A stretch of DNA of 64,000 nt, taken from Leeia oryzae DSM 17879 (GTDB lineage: Bacteria; Pseudomonadota; Gammaproteobacteria; Burkholderiales; Leeiaceae). Below are positions 25,823-36,094 of the stretch, one piece after another; within the stretch, counting starts at the first letter, position 1, and the number at the start of each line of letters is the position of its first letter. The stretch is from NCBI RefSeq assembly GCF_000376945.1, contig NZ_AQXU01000017.1, positions 62,001 through 126,000 of the forward strand, written 5' to 3'. Made by a program: the position numbers and the translations under genes. Below the pieces are notes generated by a model. It saw nothing but the letters and a program-made list of their open reading frames with translations. It was not told the DNA's origin and searched no databases.

Positions 25823-27463
25823 TTACGCCTTGAAGGCGTCAATCTGTAGAATCAGCTCGTCGGATGAATGCCCGAGCTGGCGAGCCGTGGTCAAAATCGC
25901 CGTCGCATCTTTTTCGCCCGCATGCAACACCCCCGCCAACCCGTCCAGCTGCTGGGTAATGGCCTGCACCGCTTCGCGAATATCATTGGCGCCCGAGCGG
26001 GACTCATCTACCACATCCCCCACACGCTGCATCTGGGCAGTCATTTCCTGCATGGCGTGCATGGCCCCCTGACTGCGCTCTACCAGCGCACGCGTACCAG
26101 TGGTATTTTCATGAATACGGCCAGAGACGTTTTCGATCGAGGTGACAATACGCTCGATCACCGTATTGGTCTGCTCCAGCGCCACATCGGTCTGCAAGGC
26201 CAGCTTGCGTACTTCGTCCGCCACCACGGCAAAGCCGCGCCCCTGCTCACCCGCCCTTGCAGACTCAATGGCTGCATTCAGCGCCAGCAGGTTAGTCTGT
26301 TTGGATATCCGGCCAATATCCGCCAGTACCACACTGATATTCTGGGTTTCTGTCGTCAGCGCATGCAGTTCGGACGCCAGCTGATCACTTGCCTGCGCGC
26401 TCTGCTCGACCGTGCTGGCCATGGCAGACACCACTCCGCGCACTTCATCCAGCCGCTGGCGCGCATCTGCCAGCTCCTTAACGGCTGTATCCGATAATCC
26501 GGCAGCACTTTCTGCGCGTGCCTGAATGGTCCCCGCATATCCGGCCACGTCCCCCAGACTGACCGCGCCAGACTGCACCTGCTGGCGCATGGCATCTGAT
26601 GCATGCACAAATTCACGGGCGACGCGCGCATTCTGGTCTGCCCCATGCTTTGCCTGACGGAAAGCATGGCGAATCTGCTCCAGCAGGGCAGACAGGCTTT
26701 TTGCCATCATGCCCAGTTCATCATGCCGGCGGACCGACAGTGGATGCGTCAAATCCTTTGCCATGGCAATGGTGGTAATTTCCGCCGTCAGCGATGACAC
26801 CGTACCGGCCAGCATCCTGGAAAACCACCACGACAAGAAAATACCCAGACACAGCAGCACGCCACCAATGGCAGACAGCTTGATCAGGTTATCCAGCAGC
26901 AAGCCCTGAATATGACTAACGGTCACATCCACCCCCACCACGTATTTCTGACCCTGACGGTCTTTGAGCGGCAAAAATACCGAACGGAAGGTTCCGAACT
27001 TGTCAGAATACTCATCAAACAGCGGGGTCCCCGTCCGGTCTGCTTCGGCCACTTTCGGGCTGGCATCGTCATACACTGCCAGATGTTTGGCATAATTGCC
27101 TTTGGCAATATCTTCATCTGAAGCGCCATCATTGAGGTAGTACACCTTGCCGTTTTGCACCATCATCACATAGGCAAACTTCAGCCCGACATCCTGCGCA
27201 TAATTCCCCAAGCGGGCAGTTGCCTGCTCGTACTCACCCGGTTTCAGGCCATCGGCGGCACGCAGGCGCAGCAGATAGTCATCCCCCAGCATTCTGGGTA
27301 CGGCATGGGCCGCGGCAGACAAACGGGTATCCATTTCATCACGCAAATCTCTGGATTTTGCAAACTGGGCATACAAGACAAAGGCCGCAATGGTGACCAC
27401 ATTCATCAAGACCAGCAACAGCAGGATGCGGGTTTGCAAGCGCAAACGACTTAACATATTCAA
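25823..27463 (-). CDS. Methyl-accepting chemotaxis protein
   Basis: A chemoreceptor of 546 residues from the ATG at 27463 (behind AGGGGAAAG); in-frame starts up to 24 codons earlier exist. A first transmembrane helix ([19 protein letters not shown]) is followed by a periplasmic sensor of about 160 residues (cache-like: [40 protein letters not shown]) and a second membrane helix ([17 protein letters not shown]). Then come a HAMP-like linker and the signalling domain with the hairpin tip [34 protein letters not shown]. No C-terminal CheR-tethering pentapeptide is seen. The ligand is unknown; no che genes are adjacent. Confidence 0.92.
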   Translation of the reverse strand: MNMLSRLRLQTRILLLLVLMNVVTIAAFVLYAQFAKSRDLRDEMDTRLSAAAHAVPRMLGDDYLLRLRAADGLKPGEYEQATARLGNYAQDVGLKFAYVMMVQNGKVYYLNDGASDEDIAKGNYAKHLAVYDDASPKVAEADRTGTPLFDEYSDKFGTFRSVFLPLKDRQGQKYVVGVDVTVSHIQGLLLDNLIKLSAIGGVLLCLGIFLSWWFSRMLAGTVSSLTAEITTIAMAKDLTHPLSVRRHDELGMMAKSLSALLEQIRHAFRQAKHGADQNARVAREFVHASDAMRQQVQSGAVSLGDVAGYAGTIQARAESAAGLSDTAVKELADARQRLDEVRGVVSAMASTVEQSAQASDQLASELHALTTETQNISVVLADIGRISKQTNLLALNAAIESARAGEQGRGFAVVADEVRKLALQTDVALEQTNTVIERIVTSIENVSGRIHENTTGTRALVERSQGAMHAMQEMTAQMQRVGDVVDESRSGANDIREAVQAITQQLDGLAGVLHAGEKDATAILTTARQLGHSSDELILQIDAFKA

Positions 27464-27700
27464 CATCTTTCCCCTAAGCATGTCGGTTAATTTTATTTTG
27501 ATGCCAGCATGGCATTTATGCCGTAATTCTAGCACTATAACATGTCAGTTTTTATACGGCACGACACGCCTTGCATAGCCGCCATCAGGCAGCCACAAGC
27601 CAAACAGCTGGGTTTGATCTTTTTGATATAGGTCAAACCGAATATTGCCCTGCCTGTCTACACTGAAACTGTCAATTCGAAACAACAAAAGGACGCAAGA

Positions 27701-27943
27701 ATGCACGTAGAACACCATCCACTCGTTAGCGAATTCCCGGAATTGCGTGATCAGATTCATGTTCTGAAAACAGGTAATGCCCATTTTGCCAAGCTGTTCG
27801 ATGAATATGAAAATGTGGACAAAGCTGTTTGCCGCGCAGAAGATGGCCTGGAAGCGCTGTCGGATGTGGCACTGGAAGACATGAAGAAACAACGTCTTCA
27901 GCTGAAAGACAAACTGTACGGACTGCTGACTGCAAGCAACTGA
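27701..27943 (+). CDS. YdcH-family (DUF465) small protein
   Basis: An 80-residue, highly charged helical protein. HPLVSEFPELRDQIHVLKTGNAHFAKLFDEYENVDKAVCRAE followed by LKKQRLQLKDKL-type residues is the DUF465/YdcH pattern of a short coiled coil. Function unknown. It has its own terminator at 27961 and no operon partner. Confidence 0.85.
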   Translation: MHVEHHPLVSEFPELRDQIHVLKTGNAHFAKLFDEYENVDKAVCRAEDGLEALSDVALEDMKKQRLQLKDKLYGLLTASN

Positions 27944-27960
27944 TTGCACCAGTTCTCCTG

Positions 27961-27992
27961 AATGCCAGAGGCCTGCAACCTCTGGCATTTTT
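27961..27992 (+). terminator. Terminator after the YdcH-like gene
   Basis: AATGCCAGAGG, loop CCTGCAA, CCTCTGGCATT, then further T. The stem is perfectly paired. Confidence 0.88.
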
Positions 27993-28144
27993 CATTTGGG
28001 CTACCGGTAATCTCCTGAGGCAGATCAATTCTTTTCTGTATCTTTTCTGCTTAAAAAGCATTTTGAAATCAAAGCCTTGTACCACTATGCGGGGTATGAG
28101 ATAATCCGCGACCTTACAGAACCCGTATCAGAGACAATATCATC

Positions 28145-29110
28145 ATGTCTTCAGCCGAAAATATCATGTTAGAAGCCCCGTCAGACGCACAAGACCTGGC
28201 GGCGAAAGAGCTTGCCGAAAAAGACAAGAAGCAGCGTTTTGAAATGAACAAGCTCAACAAACGCCTGCGTCATGCCGTTGGTGATGCCATTCGTGATTAC
28301 AACATGATTGAAGAAGGCGACAAGGTCATGGTGTGCCTGTCTGGCGGCAAAGACAGCTACGGCATGCTGGACATCCTGATGAGCCTGCAGCGCAACGCAC
28401 CGGTCAAGTTCGAACTGCTGGCCGTTAACCTGGACCAGAAACAGCCAGGTTTTCCGGAAGACGTTCTGCCCGCTTATCTGAAATCGGTAGGCGTACCGTA
28501 TCGGATTATCGAACAAGATACCTACAGCATCGTGAAACGGGTGGTTGAAGAAGGCAAAACGACCTGTAGCCTGTGCTCGCGCCTGCGCCGCGGCATCCTG
28601 TACCGGGTTGCAACGGAAGAAGGCTGCACCAAGATTGCCCTGGGCCACCATCGTGACGACATTCTGGCGACGTTCTTCCTGAACTTCTTCTATGGCGCCA
28701 AACTAAAAGGCATGCCACCCAAACTGGTGTCGGACAACGGCGAACACATGGTGATCCGCCCGCTGGCGTATGTACGCGAAAAAGACCTGATCCGTTACGC
28801 CAAGCTTAAAGAATTCCCGATCATTCCGTGCAACCTGTGCGGTTCGCAACCCAACCTGCAGCGGCAAGTGGTAGGCGACATGCTGCGCGACTGGGACAAG
28901 AAGCACCCAGGCCGCCTGGAAACCATGTACAACGCGTTATCCAACGTGGTGCCAAGTCACCTGAATGACCATGATCTGTTTAACTTCAAGGACCTGAAAT
29001 CGGACGGTATCTTGCCAGAAGGCGGCGATACCCTGTTTGATGAAGAAGAAGTTGCGCCAGTCAACGAGATGTCCCGACTGTTTGCGCCACAAAAGCTGAA
29101 TCTGGACTAA
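28145..29110 (+). CDS. ttcA: tRNA 2-thiocytidine biosynthesis protein
   Basis: A 321-residue PP-loop ATPase that thiolates cytidine 32 of certain tRNAs. The ATP-binding PP-loop is SGGKDSYGM (about residues 70-78). The Cys pair of [15 protein letters not shown] and a third Cys in [13 protein letters not shown] bind the 4Fe-4S cluster typical of TtcA. Length agrees with the family (about 310). Monocistronic. Confidence 0.95.
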   Translation: MSSAENIMLEAPSDAQDLAAKELAEKDKKQRFEMNKLNKRLRHAVGDAIRDYNMIEEGDKVMVCLSGGKDSYGMLDILMSLQRNAPVKFELLAVNLDQKQPGFPEDVLPAYLKSVGVPYRIIEQDTYSIVKRVVEEGKTTCSLCSRLRRGILYRVATEEGCTKIALGHHRDDILATFFLNFFYGAKLKGMPPKLVSDNGEHMVIRPLAYVREKDLIRYAKLKEFPIIPCNLCGSQPNLQRQVVGDMLRDWDKKHPGRLETMYNALSNVVPSHLNDHDLFNFKDLKSDGILPEGGDTLFDEEEVAPVNEMSRLFAPQKLNLD

Positions 29111-29183
29111 CCATCACATCCTGTGAGGGTCTGTGTCCATATGCTGGATGCAGATCTTTCCACCGGTTTCCCGGATCGACAGA

Positions 29184-29229
29184 CAAAAAAACGCCCCACG
29201 ATGGTTGCAGTCCATATGAGTGGGGCGCG
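29184..29229 (-). terminator. Terminator downstream of the small ORF at 29390-29572
   Basis: On the minus strand CGCCCCAC ... GTGGGGCG is followed by seven T. It lies on the plus-strand side of ttcA but has its T run only for leftward transcription, so it belongs to the small minus-strand gene about 160 bases upstream of it. Confidence 0.65.
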
Positions 29230-29389
29230 TACCTACACGATGAAACTTTTTAATTCATTCTGATGGCGACAATAACGAGATTCATCAGAATTTTCAAGCG
29301 GTAACACTACACCATGCCCATATAAAACGGGCAAAGCGTCAAAATCAGTGCCGACTGTTTCTTATTTGCAAATCTTCACGGGCAAATAA

Positions 29390-29572
29390 TCAGTCATAGC
29401 CAAGGACGGCGACATCCTGCGTTTCACTGTCTTCCTGGGGTGCTTCTTCAGCAGCCAGAAAAACCTGTTGCTGACCGCCCACCATGATATTGCCCAGTGG
29501 CCAGTCGCCCAACGAAAACAGCGTCTGGATATCACGCTCGCCCTGCTCCAACATTTGTTCAATCACTTTCAT
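29390..29572 (-). CDS. 60-residue hypothetical protein
   Basis: Starts MKVIEQMLEQGERDIQTLFS behind AGGGGAAC and ends in an acidic tail (AAEEAPQEDSETQD). Codon use looks like that of the neighbouring genes. A perfect hairpin ACCCGG-TTATTA-CCGGGT (29612-29629) lies about 40 bases upstream in its leader, and a leftward terminator lies downstream at 29184-29229. No family is recognised and no membrane segment is seen. The signals on both sides support a real transcript. Confidence 0.55.
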   Translation of the reverse strand: MKVIEQMLEQGERDIQTLFSLGDWPLGNIMVGGQQQVFLAAEEAPQEDSETQDVAVLGYD

Positions 29573-29792
29573 GTTCCCCTGCATCCTGGTGTTTAAAAGT
29601 TGCCAGTGGTCACCCGGTTATTACCGGGTAGCTTCCTTCCTGTGGCACACAAACTTTATTCTTGTCATGATAAAAACAAGGATTAACAATCACCGCTAAC
29701 CCCTGATTTCTATAGAGTAATTTTCACAAGTTACCCATTGCTTCACAAGCGATATAAATTCATAAGATTGTGAATAAACGGAACCAAGTTGG

Positions 29793-31109
29793 TCAGTGCA
29801 GCTTCACATGAGGCTCAACCCGCCGGGTCAGCAGACGCCCGGCTGCCGCCATCGATGTCCGGCATACACCATGCAGGGCCATCTTGTGTTTGCCGTACAA
29901 AAACAGGTACATCAGCCGTGCAAACTGCCCCTGCACAAACAGACTCTTTCTGGACAGCGAGCTCATCAGGCTGCCCACTGTACTGTATTTGCCCAGGGAG
30001 ATCAGGGACCCGAAATCGGTATACACAAAGGGTTGCAGCGGCTTGCCCTGCATCAGGCGCACAAAATTCTGTTCCATGTGTCTGGCCTGCTGGTTGGCAG
30101 CCTGCGCTCTGGGAGGCACCCAACCGGTGCCGTTCGGGCACGCGGCACTATCACCCAGCACAAAAATGTCTTCATCTTTTGTGGTCTGCAAGGCAGGGGT
30201 TACCAGTAGCTGGTTGATGCGATTCACCTCCAGGCCATCCAGCTCGGCCAGAAATGCCGGCGCCTTCACCCCGGCCGCCCACACCACCAGCTCCGACGGT
30301 ACCTGCTTGCCGCTTGCCGTTTCCACCAAGGTACGGGTCACACGCGTCACGCGCTCACCGGTCAGTATCTCGACATTCATCTTGTGCAGCAGCTTCATGG
30401 CATTGGCGGAAAGCGCCGGCGGCAGGGCTGGCAGCACACGCTCGCCAGCCTCGATGATGGTCAGCTTGATATCCTGGTCCGGATTGATCGACTCACGGCC
30501 ATATGCCACCAGTTCTCTGGTGGTATTACGCAACTCTGCTGCCAGTTCCACACCCGTGGCGCCCGCCCCGATAATGGTTACATGGAGCTGTTCCGGCCGC
30601 ATCGGGTCGGTCTGCAGGCTGGCGCGGACACAGGCGTTTACCAGCCGGTGATGAAACAGAGAAGCTTGCGCCGGTGTATTAAGGCTAATCGCATGTTCCT
30701 TGACGCCTTCGGTCCCGAAATCATTGGTAAGGCTGCCAACGGCAATCACCAGCGTGTCATAGGCGATATCCCGTCTCGGGACCAGGACATCCCCCTGTTC
30801 ATCCAGCGTTGGTGCAACGCGGATGACTTTCTGCTGACGATCGATCCCGTCCATCTTGCCCAGACAAAACCGGAATCCGTGCCATCGTGCTTGCGCCAGA
30901 TAATCCAGCCCTTCCTTGTCCGGGTTCAGGCTGCCAGCCGCAATTTCATGCAGCAGTGGCTTCCAGATATGTGTTCTGGACTGGTCCACCAGCGTCACTT
31001 CCACCTGATTTTTGCGTTTGAAACGATTACCCAGACGGGTCGCCAGTGCCAGCCCGCCAGCACCGCCGCCGACAATCACGACCCGATGCGTTTTGGTATT
31101 TGCAGACAT
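29793..31109 (-). CDS. ndh: Type II NADH dehydrogenase
   Basis: A 438-residue single-subunit NADH:quinone oxidoreductase, non-proton-pumping, at the inner face of the membrane. The first Rossmann motif VIVGGGAGGLALATRLG binds FAD, and the second, VTIIGAGATGVELAAEL, binds NADH. Other family blocks are HIWKPLLHEIAAGSLN, LVIAVGSLTNDFG, VLGDSAACPNG and AQAANQQARHMEQN. A C-terminal amphipathic stretch (about 390-425) gives the membrane attachment. The gene is divergent from a LysR regulator about 260 bases away. Confidence 0.93.
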   Translation of the reverse strand: MSANTKTHRVVIVGGGAGGLALATRLGNRFKRKNQVEVTLVDQSRTHIWKPLLHEIAAGSLNPDKEGLDYLAQARWHGFRFCLGKMDGIDRQQKVIRVAPTLDEQGDVLVPRRDIAYDTLVIAVGSLTNDFGTEGVKEHAISLNTPAQASLFHHRLVNACVRASLQTDPMRPEQLHVTIIGAGATGVELAAELRNTTRELVAYGRESINPDQDIKLTIIEAGERVLPALPPALSANAMKLLHKMNVEILTGERVTRVTRTLVETASGKQVPSELVVWAAGVKAPAFLAELDGLEVNRINQLLVTPALQTTKDEDIFVLGDSAACPNGTGWVPPRAQAANQQARHMEQNFVRLMQGKPLQPFVYTDFGSLISLGKYSTVGSLMSSLSRKSLFVQGQFARLMYLFLYGKHKMALHGVCRTSMAAAGRLLTRRVEPHVKLH

Positions 31110-31367
31110 ACGGTCTTTACTCCTTGGATTTACACAATCTTTTGCCTGGGCATTGCATCTGGCTCGTCATTAGCATATCGACATCTACACATGACAGGCA
31201 GATGACAAATATTTGAAAACATTCCGTAAATGCACTATCTTTTAGACATGGAAGACAGCACAAACCGGCAACATCAGCAGTAACCCTTGTTTTTACTGAA
31301 TTCTACGGTTTAGCACCTGTGAAGCAAGCGATAAAAAATCAGCATATTGTGAACAAAAGGAATACAT

Positions 31368-32282
31368 ATGCGCCGCAAGATCCCCAGCATAGAATCCCTG
31401 ACGGCCTTTGAAGCCGCGGCCAAGCACCAGAGTTTTACCCGTGCAGCCGAAGAGCTTTCCCTGACGCAAAGTGCGATCTGCAAGCAAATCGCCAGTCTGG
31501 AAGCATTTCTGGGTGTGGATCTGTTTAGCCGCGCCAAACGGCGGGTATCACTAACCGAGGCAGGCAAGGTGTATGCAAAGCAGGTGCAAGAAGATCTGGA
31601 CCGGATAGAACGCAATGCGCTATCCATCATGGCGCACGAAGGGGTGGGCGGTATTCTGGAGCTGGCCGCCATCCCGACCTTTACCACGCGCTGGCTGATA
31701 CCAAGGTTACCGTTGTTTTATGCGGCGCACCCGGATATCACGCTAAACATCACCACCAAGGCTGAGCCTTTTCTGTTTACCGATACGCCGTTTGATGCGG
31801 CCATCCATTTCGGGACAGACATCTGGCCGGGCGCCAGGGCCGAATACCTGTTCGGGGAAGAAACGGTGCCCGTATGCAGCCCGAAGCTGTTGGACACCCA
31901 GCAATGCAACGACATTACGGATCTGGCCAAGCTGACGCTTTTGCATCAGTCGGCCCGACATGATGCCTGGCGGAAATGGTTCAATGCGGCCGGTTACCCG
32001 CATCAGAATGCCATGGTCGGACCCAGGTTCGAATTGTTCTCTATGCTGGTAGAAGCCGCCAAGGCAAAACTCGGCGTGGCGCTTGTACCGCGGTTTCTGG
32101 TACAGGAAGAATTATCGACAGGTGTGCTGGTGATTCCGTTTAATCTGTCGCTGAAGACAGACATGGGCTACTACCTGGTGTATCCGGATAACAATGCAAA
32201 CAACACGGCTCTACAGAAGTTCAGCGAATGGCTGCTGGCGCAAGCCCGGGAATACGAAAGGCAAATGGCCAATAACCTTTAG
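31368..32282 (+). CDS. LysR-family regulator (GcvA-like)
   Basis: A 304-residue LysR regulator. The helix-turn-helix IPSIESLTAFEAAAKHQSFTRAAEELSLTQSAICKQIASLE is closest to the GcvA/AmpR branch. The effector domain includes IAAIPTFTTRWLIPRLPLFYAAHPDI and DAAIHFG, also of that branch. Start ATG behind AAAAGGAA. It faces away from ndh, and its target is unknown; no metabolic gene is co-oriented with it. Confidence 0.88.
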   Translation: MRRKIPSIESLTAFEAAAKHQSFTRAAEELSLTQSAICKQIASLEAFLGVDLFSRAKRRVSLTEAGKVYAKQVQEDLDRIERNALSIMAHEGVGGILELAAIPTFTTRWLIPRLPLFYAAHPDITLNITTKAEPFLFTDTPFDAAIHFGTDIWPGARAEYLFGEETVPVCSPKLLDTQQCNDITDLAKLTLLHQSARHDAWRKWFNAAGYPHQNAMVGPRFELFSMLVEAAKAKLGVALVPRFLVQEELSTGVLVIPFNLSLKTDMGYYLVYPDNNANNTALQKFSEWLLAQAREYERQMANNL

Positions 32283-32324
32283 ATCTGGCCGGTTTGCCGC
32301 TCAATATGTGGCAACGAATGAAGA

Positions 32325-33503
32325 CTAACGCGGCATCTCCGCCGGTAAAGGCTTGCCTTTTGGCCATAGCACCCAATACTTGAGCGGCTGGCGCATCCTG
32401 CCTGCCAGCTGGCCAGCGGCATCCCCGAGGCCGGTAAACAGGTCGGCCCTCACCGCGCCACGGATGGCGCCACCGGTATCCTGCGCCATCACCAGCCGCC
32501 GTGCCGCCTGAGTTGAATCTGGCAACTGAGTCTCCAGCAGCACCGGCGCGCCCAGCGGCACGCTCCGCGTATCCACGGCAATGCTGTACCCTTCTGTCAA
32601 CGGCACATTCAGGCTGCCAATCGGGCCTTCATTGCTGTCCGGCAATTGGCGGAAAAACACATAACTCGGGTTCACGTTCAACAGGCCTTGCAAGCGGCTC
32701 GGGTTACGCTTGGCCCAGGCCTGAATGCCTTGCATCGAGGCCTGATCCAGCGTCAGCTCCCCCCGGCGAATCAGCTCTCGCCCGATAGACTGGTATGGGT
32801 AACCATTCTGGTCGGCATACCCCAAGCGGACTTGCCTGCCATCTGCCAGCCTGATCCGACCCGATCCTTGCACTTGCAAGAAAAACAGCGCCACCGGGTC
32901 ATCTACCCAGGCCAGTACCGGCGTATCTGCTGGCAGCTTTCCGGCCTCTATGGCCTCTCTCGACCAGTAGGGCAACACCCGCTTACCCTCAACCCGACCG
33001 CGTACACGGCTTCCTTTGAGCTCCGGATACAACGCAGACATATCCAGCGTCAGCAAATCGGCAGGTACGCCATAGACCGGATAATTGAAACGGGAAGTCC
33101 GGCTCAGACTGCCGGACAGATACGGCTCGTAGTAGCCGGTCAACATGCCGGACACATTACCGTCCGTTGTCGATACCTGATACACATCAAACTGACTTTG
33201 CCACCAGTTGACATCATTCAAGGCAGATTGATCGGCCTGACACAGAGCAGCCCACTGACTGTCTGCTGCCAGAACCCGGCACCCGGTCTGCCAAGCAGCA
33301 CCGCTGCCTGCCATTTGCCAGCCAGATGGCACGTCAGACCATGCCACCCGCTTCCATTTGACATCGGGTACAGCCGGCTTGGCAGTGTCTTGTGACACCA
33401 CGGGCGGCACCACCGCTACCGGTGTGGCAGGGCGTTGTGGGCCTGCACAGGCCGCCAGCAACAACGCGGCAACCGTTACGGCACTGACACGGAGTCTCCG
33501 CAT
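32325..33503 (-). CDS. mltA: Membrane-bound lytic murein transglycosylase A
   Basis: A 392-residue outer-membrane lipoprotein that cleaves peptidoglycan with 1,6-anhydro product formation. The signal peptide ends in the lipobox LLAAC (Cys about residue 19). The MltA barrel domain includes GMLTGYYEPYLSGSL, VQGSGRIRLADGRQVRLGYADQNGYPY, and the C-terminal 3D domain with VAVDTRSVPLGAPVLL-like and AQDTGGAIRGAVRADLFTG, which carries the catalytic Asp. It starts nine bases after trpC, so it may be read from the trp transcript as well as a local promoter. Confidence 0.93.
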   Translation of the reverse strand: MRRLRVSAVTVAALLLAACAGPQRPATPVAVVPPVVSQDTAKPAVPDVKWKRVAWSDVPSGWQMAGSGAAWQTGCRVLAADSQWAALCQADQSALNDVNWWQSQFDVYQVSTTDGNVSGMLTGYYEPYLSGSLSRTSRFNYPVYGVPADLLTLDMSALYPELKGSRVRGRVEGKRVLPYWSREAIEAGKLPADTPVLAWVDDPVALFFLQVQGSGRIRLADGRQVRLGYADQNGYPYQSIGRELIRRGELTLDQASMQGIQAWAKRNPSRLQGLLNVNPSYVFFRQLPDSNEGPIGSLNVPLTEGYSIAVDTRSVPLGAPVLLETQLPDSTQAARRLVMAQDTGGAIRGAVRADLFTGLGDAAGQLAGRMRQPLKYWVLWPKGKPLPAEMPR

Positions 33504-33512
33504 GAGACGGCC

Positions 33513-34304
33513 TCAGGCAAAGAATTGCTGTAGGGCAACGCCCGGGTCGGGCTGCCGCATGAACGCTTCGCCCACCAGAAAGGTATGCACGGCATTGTCG
33601 CGCATCAGCTTTACATCGGCGGGCTGCAAAATGCCGCTTTCAGTCACCACAATCCGGTCTGCAGGAATCCGGTCCAGCAGGTCCAGCGTCGTTTGCAGGG
33701 TAACGTCAAAGGTACGCAGGTTGCGGTTATTGATGCCCAGCAGCGGGGTTTTCAATTGCAAGGCACTGGTCAGCTCATCACCGTTGTGAACTTCCACCAG
33801 CACAGCCATACCCAGCTCAAACGCACGCGCTTCCAGTGTTTGCATCTCCGGCAAGGTCAACGCAGCCGCAATCAGCAAGATGCAGTCTGCCCCCATGGCA
33901 CGCGCCTCATCGACCTGCCAGATATCAATCATGAAGTCTTTACGCAGCACAGGCAGCGTACATGCCGCCCGCGCGGCTTTCAGATAGGCCTCGTCGCCCT
34001 GAAAAAACTGACGGTCTGTCAGTACAGACAAACATGCCGCGCCGCCGCGCTCGTATTGGGCGGCAATTTCTTCGGGCACAAAATGTTCACGGATCAACCC
34101 CTTGCTGGGGCTGGCCTTCTTGATCTCGGCAATCACGGCCGACTGGCCGGCCGCATGTTTGGCACGGATTGCGCCGACAAAATCCCGGGCCGGTGGCGCA
34201 GCCTGCGCCCGCCGGGCCATCTCGGCATCAGACACCTGCTGTTTGCCAGCGGCGACTTCCTGCGCTTTTACATCCAGGATTTTTTTCAAAACATCAGAAG
34301 ACAT
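33513..34304 (-). CDS. trpC: Indole-3-glycerol phosphate synthase
   Basis: A 263-residue TIM-barrel enzyme of tryptophan synthesis, monofunctional (no TrpF domain). Key blocks: [36 protein letters not shown] (catalytic Lys), [35 protein letters not shown] and [12 protein letters not shown]. The ATG at 34304 is preceded by GGAGTAGGG; an in-frame codon 24 bases upstream is less likely. It is the last trp gene of the leftward trpEGDC group. Confidence 0.95.
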   Translation of the reverse strand: MSSDVLKKILDVKAQEVAAGKQQVSDAEMARRAQAAPPARDFVGAIRAKHAAGQSAVIAEIKKASPSKGLIREHFVPEEIAAQYERGGAACLSVLTDRQFFQGDEAYLKAARAACTLPVLRKDFMIDIWQVDEARAMGADCILLIAAALTLPEMQTLEARAFELGMAVLVEVHNGDELTSALQLKTPLLGINNRNLRTFDVTLQTTLDLLDRIPADRIVVTESGILQPADVKLMRDNAVHTFLVGEAFMRQPDPGVALQQFFA

Positions 34305-34370
34305 GTTCCCTACTCCAGCGGATGCCACCGCCTTTAAATAATCACAACTGCCCGTCCAAATTGGTCTGGC

Positions 34371-35414
34371 TTAGCCTAGGCGCTTGGTAAACTGCACAAA
34401 TTCGTCCAGTTTGGCGCGCGCCGCACCGCTTTGCACCGCCTCACGGGCCAGCAGCACCCCGTCTTGCAATGACTTGGCTACGCCTGAAGACACCAGCGCT
34501 GCCCCCGCGTTGGCCAGCACAATGTCACGCGCCGGGATATCTGTCCCTTCCAGAGCGGCAATCAGTCTGGCTTTGGACTCTTCCGGATTAGAGACTCGGA
34601 ATTGCTCCAGTTTGTACACTGGCAACCCAAGCATCTCCGGATGAATCACATATTCCTTGATCTGGCCATCCACCAGCTCGCCAACCAGCGATTCACCGGT
34701 CAGGGTAATTTCATCCAGGCCAATGGTACTGCCGTCTTGCGGGCGGCCATGCACAACCAGTACATGGTCACTGCCCAGGCGCTGCAATACCCGTACCAGA
34801 ATACCCACCAGATCCGGGTGAAATACGCCCAGCAGCTGGTTTTTTGCCCCGGCCGGGTTGGTCAGCGGTCCCAGAATATTGAAGAGTGTCCGCACCCCCA
34901 GCTCTTTGCGCACCGGTGCCGCATGCTTCATGGCACTGTGGTGGTTCGGCGCAAACATGAACCCGATACCGGTGGCGTCAATACATTCGGCTACTTGTGC
35001 CGGGGTCAACGACAGATTTACACCCAGCGACTCCAGTACATCGGCACTGCCGGAGCTGGACGACACCGACCGGCCACCATGCTTGGCCACGCGTGCCCCC
35101 GCGGCTGTCGCGACAAACATGCTGGCCGTCGAAATATTAAAGGTATGCGAGGCATCTCCGCCGGTACCAACAATATCCACCAGACGGTCGTGATTGGCGA
35201 CGTCAACCTTGGTCGCAAACTCGCGCATGACCTGAGCGGCAGCCGTAATCTCGCCCACCGTTTCTTTTTTGACCCGCAGACCGATAATCAACCCAGCCAT
35301 GACGGTAGGGGACATTTCACCCTGCATGATCATGCGCATCAGGTGCAGCATTTCATCGTGGAAGATTTCCCGGTTTTCAATCACGCGGACCAGGGCTTCT
35401 TGTGGGGTAATCAT
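34371..35414 (-). CDS. trpD: Anthranilate phosphoribosyltransferase
   Basis: A 347-residue enzyme joining anthranilate to PRPP. Signature motifs are [19 protein letters not shown] (PRPP site), [21 protein letters not shown] and [11 protein letters not shown]. It lies between trpG and trpC with 54- and 66-base gaps, in one transcription unit. Confidence 0.96.
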   Translation of the reverse strand: MITPQEALVRVIENREIFHDEMLHLMRMIMQGEMSPTVMAGLIIGLRVKKETVGEITAAAQVMREFATKVDVANHDRLVDIVGTGGDASHTFNISTASMFVATAAGARVAKHGGRSVSSSSGSADVLESLGVNLSLTPAQVAECIDATGIGFMFAPNHHSAMKHAAPVRKELGVRTLFNILGPLTNPAGAKNQLLGVFHPDLVGILVRVLQRLGSDHVLVVHGRPQDGSTIGLDEITLTGESLVGELVDGQIKEYVIHPEMLGLPVYKLEQFRVSNPEESKARLIAALEGTDIPARDIVLANAGAALVSSGVAKSLQDGVLLAREAVQSGAARAKLDEFVQFTKRLG

Positions 35415-35468
35415 GTGTTTCTCCTATTGATCAGCAACGCCGTTGCCCATCATTTGCATGTGTCAGGC

Positions 35469-36038
35469 TCAGGCGACGCCGTCCAGGAAATTCTTCAGCA
35501 TGGCATGGCCGCACTCGGTCAGAATCGACTCCGGGTGGAACTGTACGCCATGGATGTTCAGGGTCTTGTGACGCACCCCCATGATTTCGCCGTCTTCGGT
35601 CCAGGCCGTCACTTCCAAACAATCTGGCAGGGTTTCGCGTTCGATCACCAGCGAGTGATAGCGGGTGCATGTCACCGGGTTTGGCAGGCCGGTAAAGACA
35701 CTGATATTGGCATGCGATACCGGCGAGGTCTTGCCGTGCATCAGCTGTTTGGCGTGGATGATGTTGCCACCAAATGCCTGGCCGATGGACTGGTGCCCAA
35801 GGCAAACACCCAGAATCGGAATTTCCCCGGCAAAACGCTTGATCGCCGGTACAGAAACCCCGGCTTCATTGGGAGTACACGGGCCGGGAGACACCACCAG
35901 ATAATCCGGTTTTAGCGCGGCGATTTCTTCCAGCGTGATTTCATCATTGCGAAACACCTTAACGTCCTGTCCCAGCTCTCCCAGATACTGGACGATGTTG
36001 TAGGTAAAACTGTCGTAATTGTCGATCATCAATAACAT
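35469..36038 (-). CDS. trpG: Anthranilate synthase component II (glutamine amidotransferase)
   Basis: A 189-residue class I glutamine amidotransferase that supplies ammonia to TrpE. The nucleophile Cys is in [15 protein letters not shown], and the His-Glu pair is in [29 protein letters not shown] is the typical N-terminus. It may also serve para-aminobenzoate synthesis, as in many bacteria. It follows trpE by 56 bases. Confidence 0.96.
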   Translation of the reverse strand: MLLMIDNYDSFTYNIVQYLGELGQDVKVFRNDEITLEEIAALKPDYLVVSPGPCTPNEAGVSVPAIKRFAGEIPILGVCLGHQSIGQAFGGNIIHAKQLMHGKTSPVSHANISVFTGLPNPVTCTRYHSLVIERETLPDCLEVTAWTEDGEIMGVRHKTLNIHGVQFHPESILTECGHAMLKNFLDGVA

Positions 36039-36094
36039 GATTCATTCCTTTAATGTGTGCGTGGATACAAGCAGGGGTTGCAACAGGCGGCTTA

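Noticed and set aside
34602-35915. 437-codon frame antisense to trpD and trpG
   Set aside because: Spans two real genes and their gap, with no recognisable domain or ribosome site.
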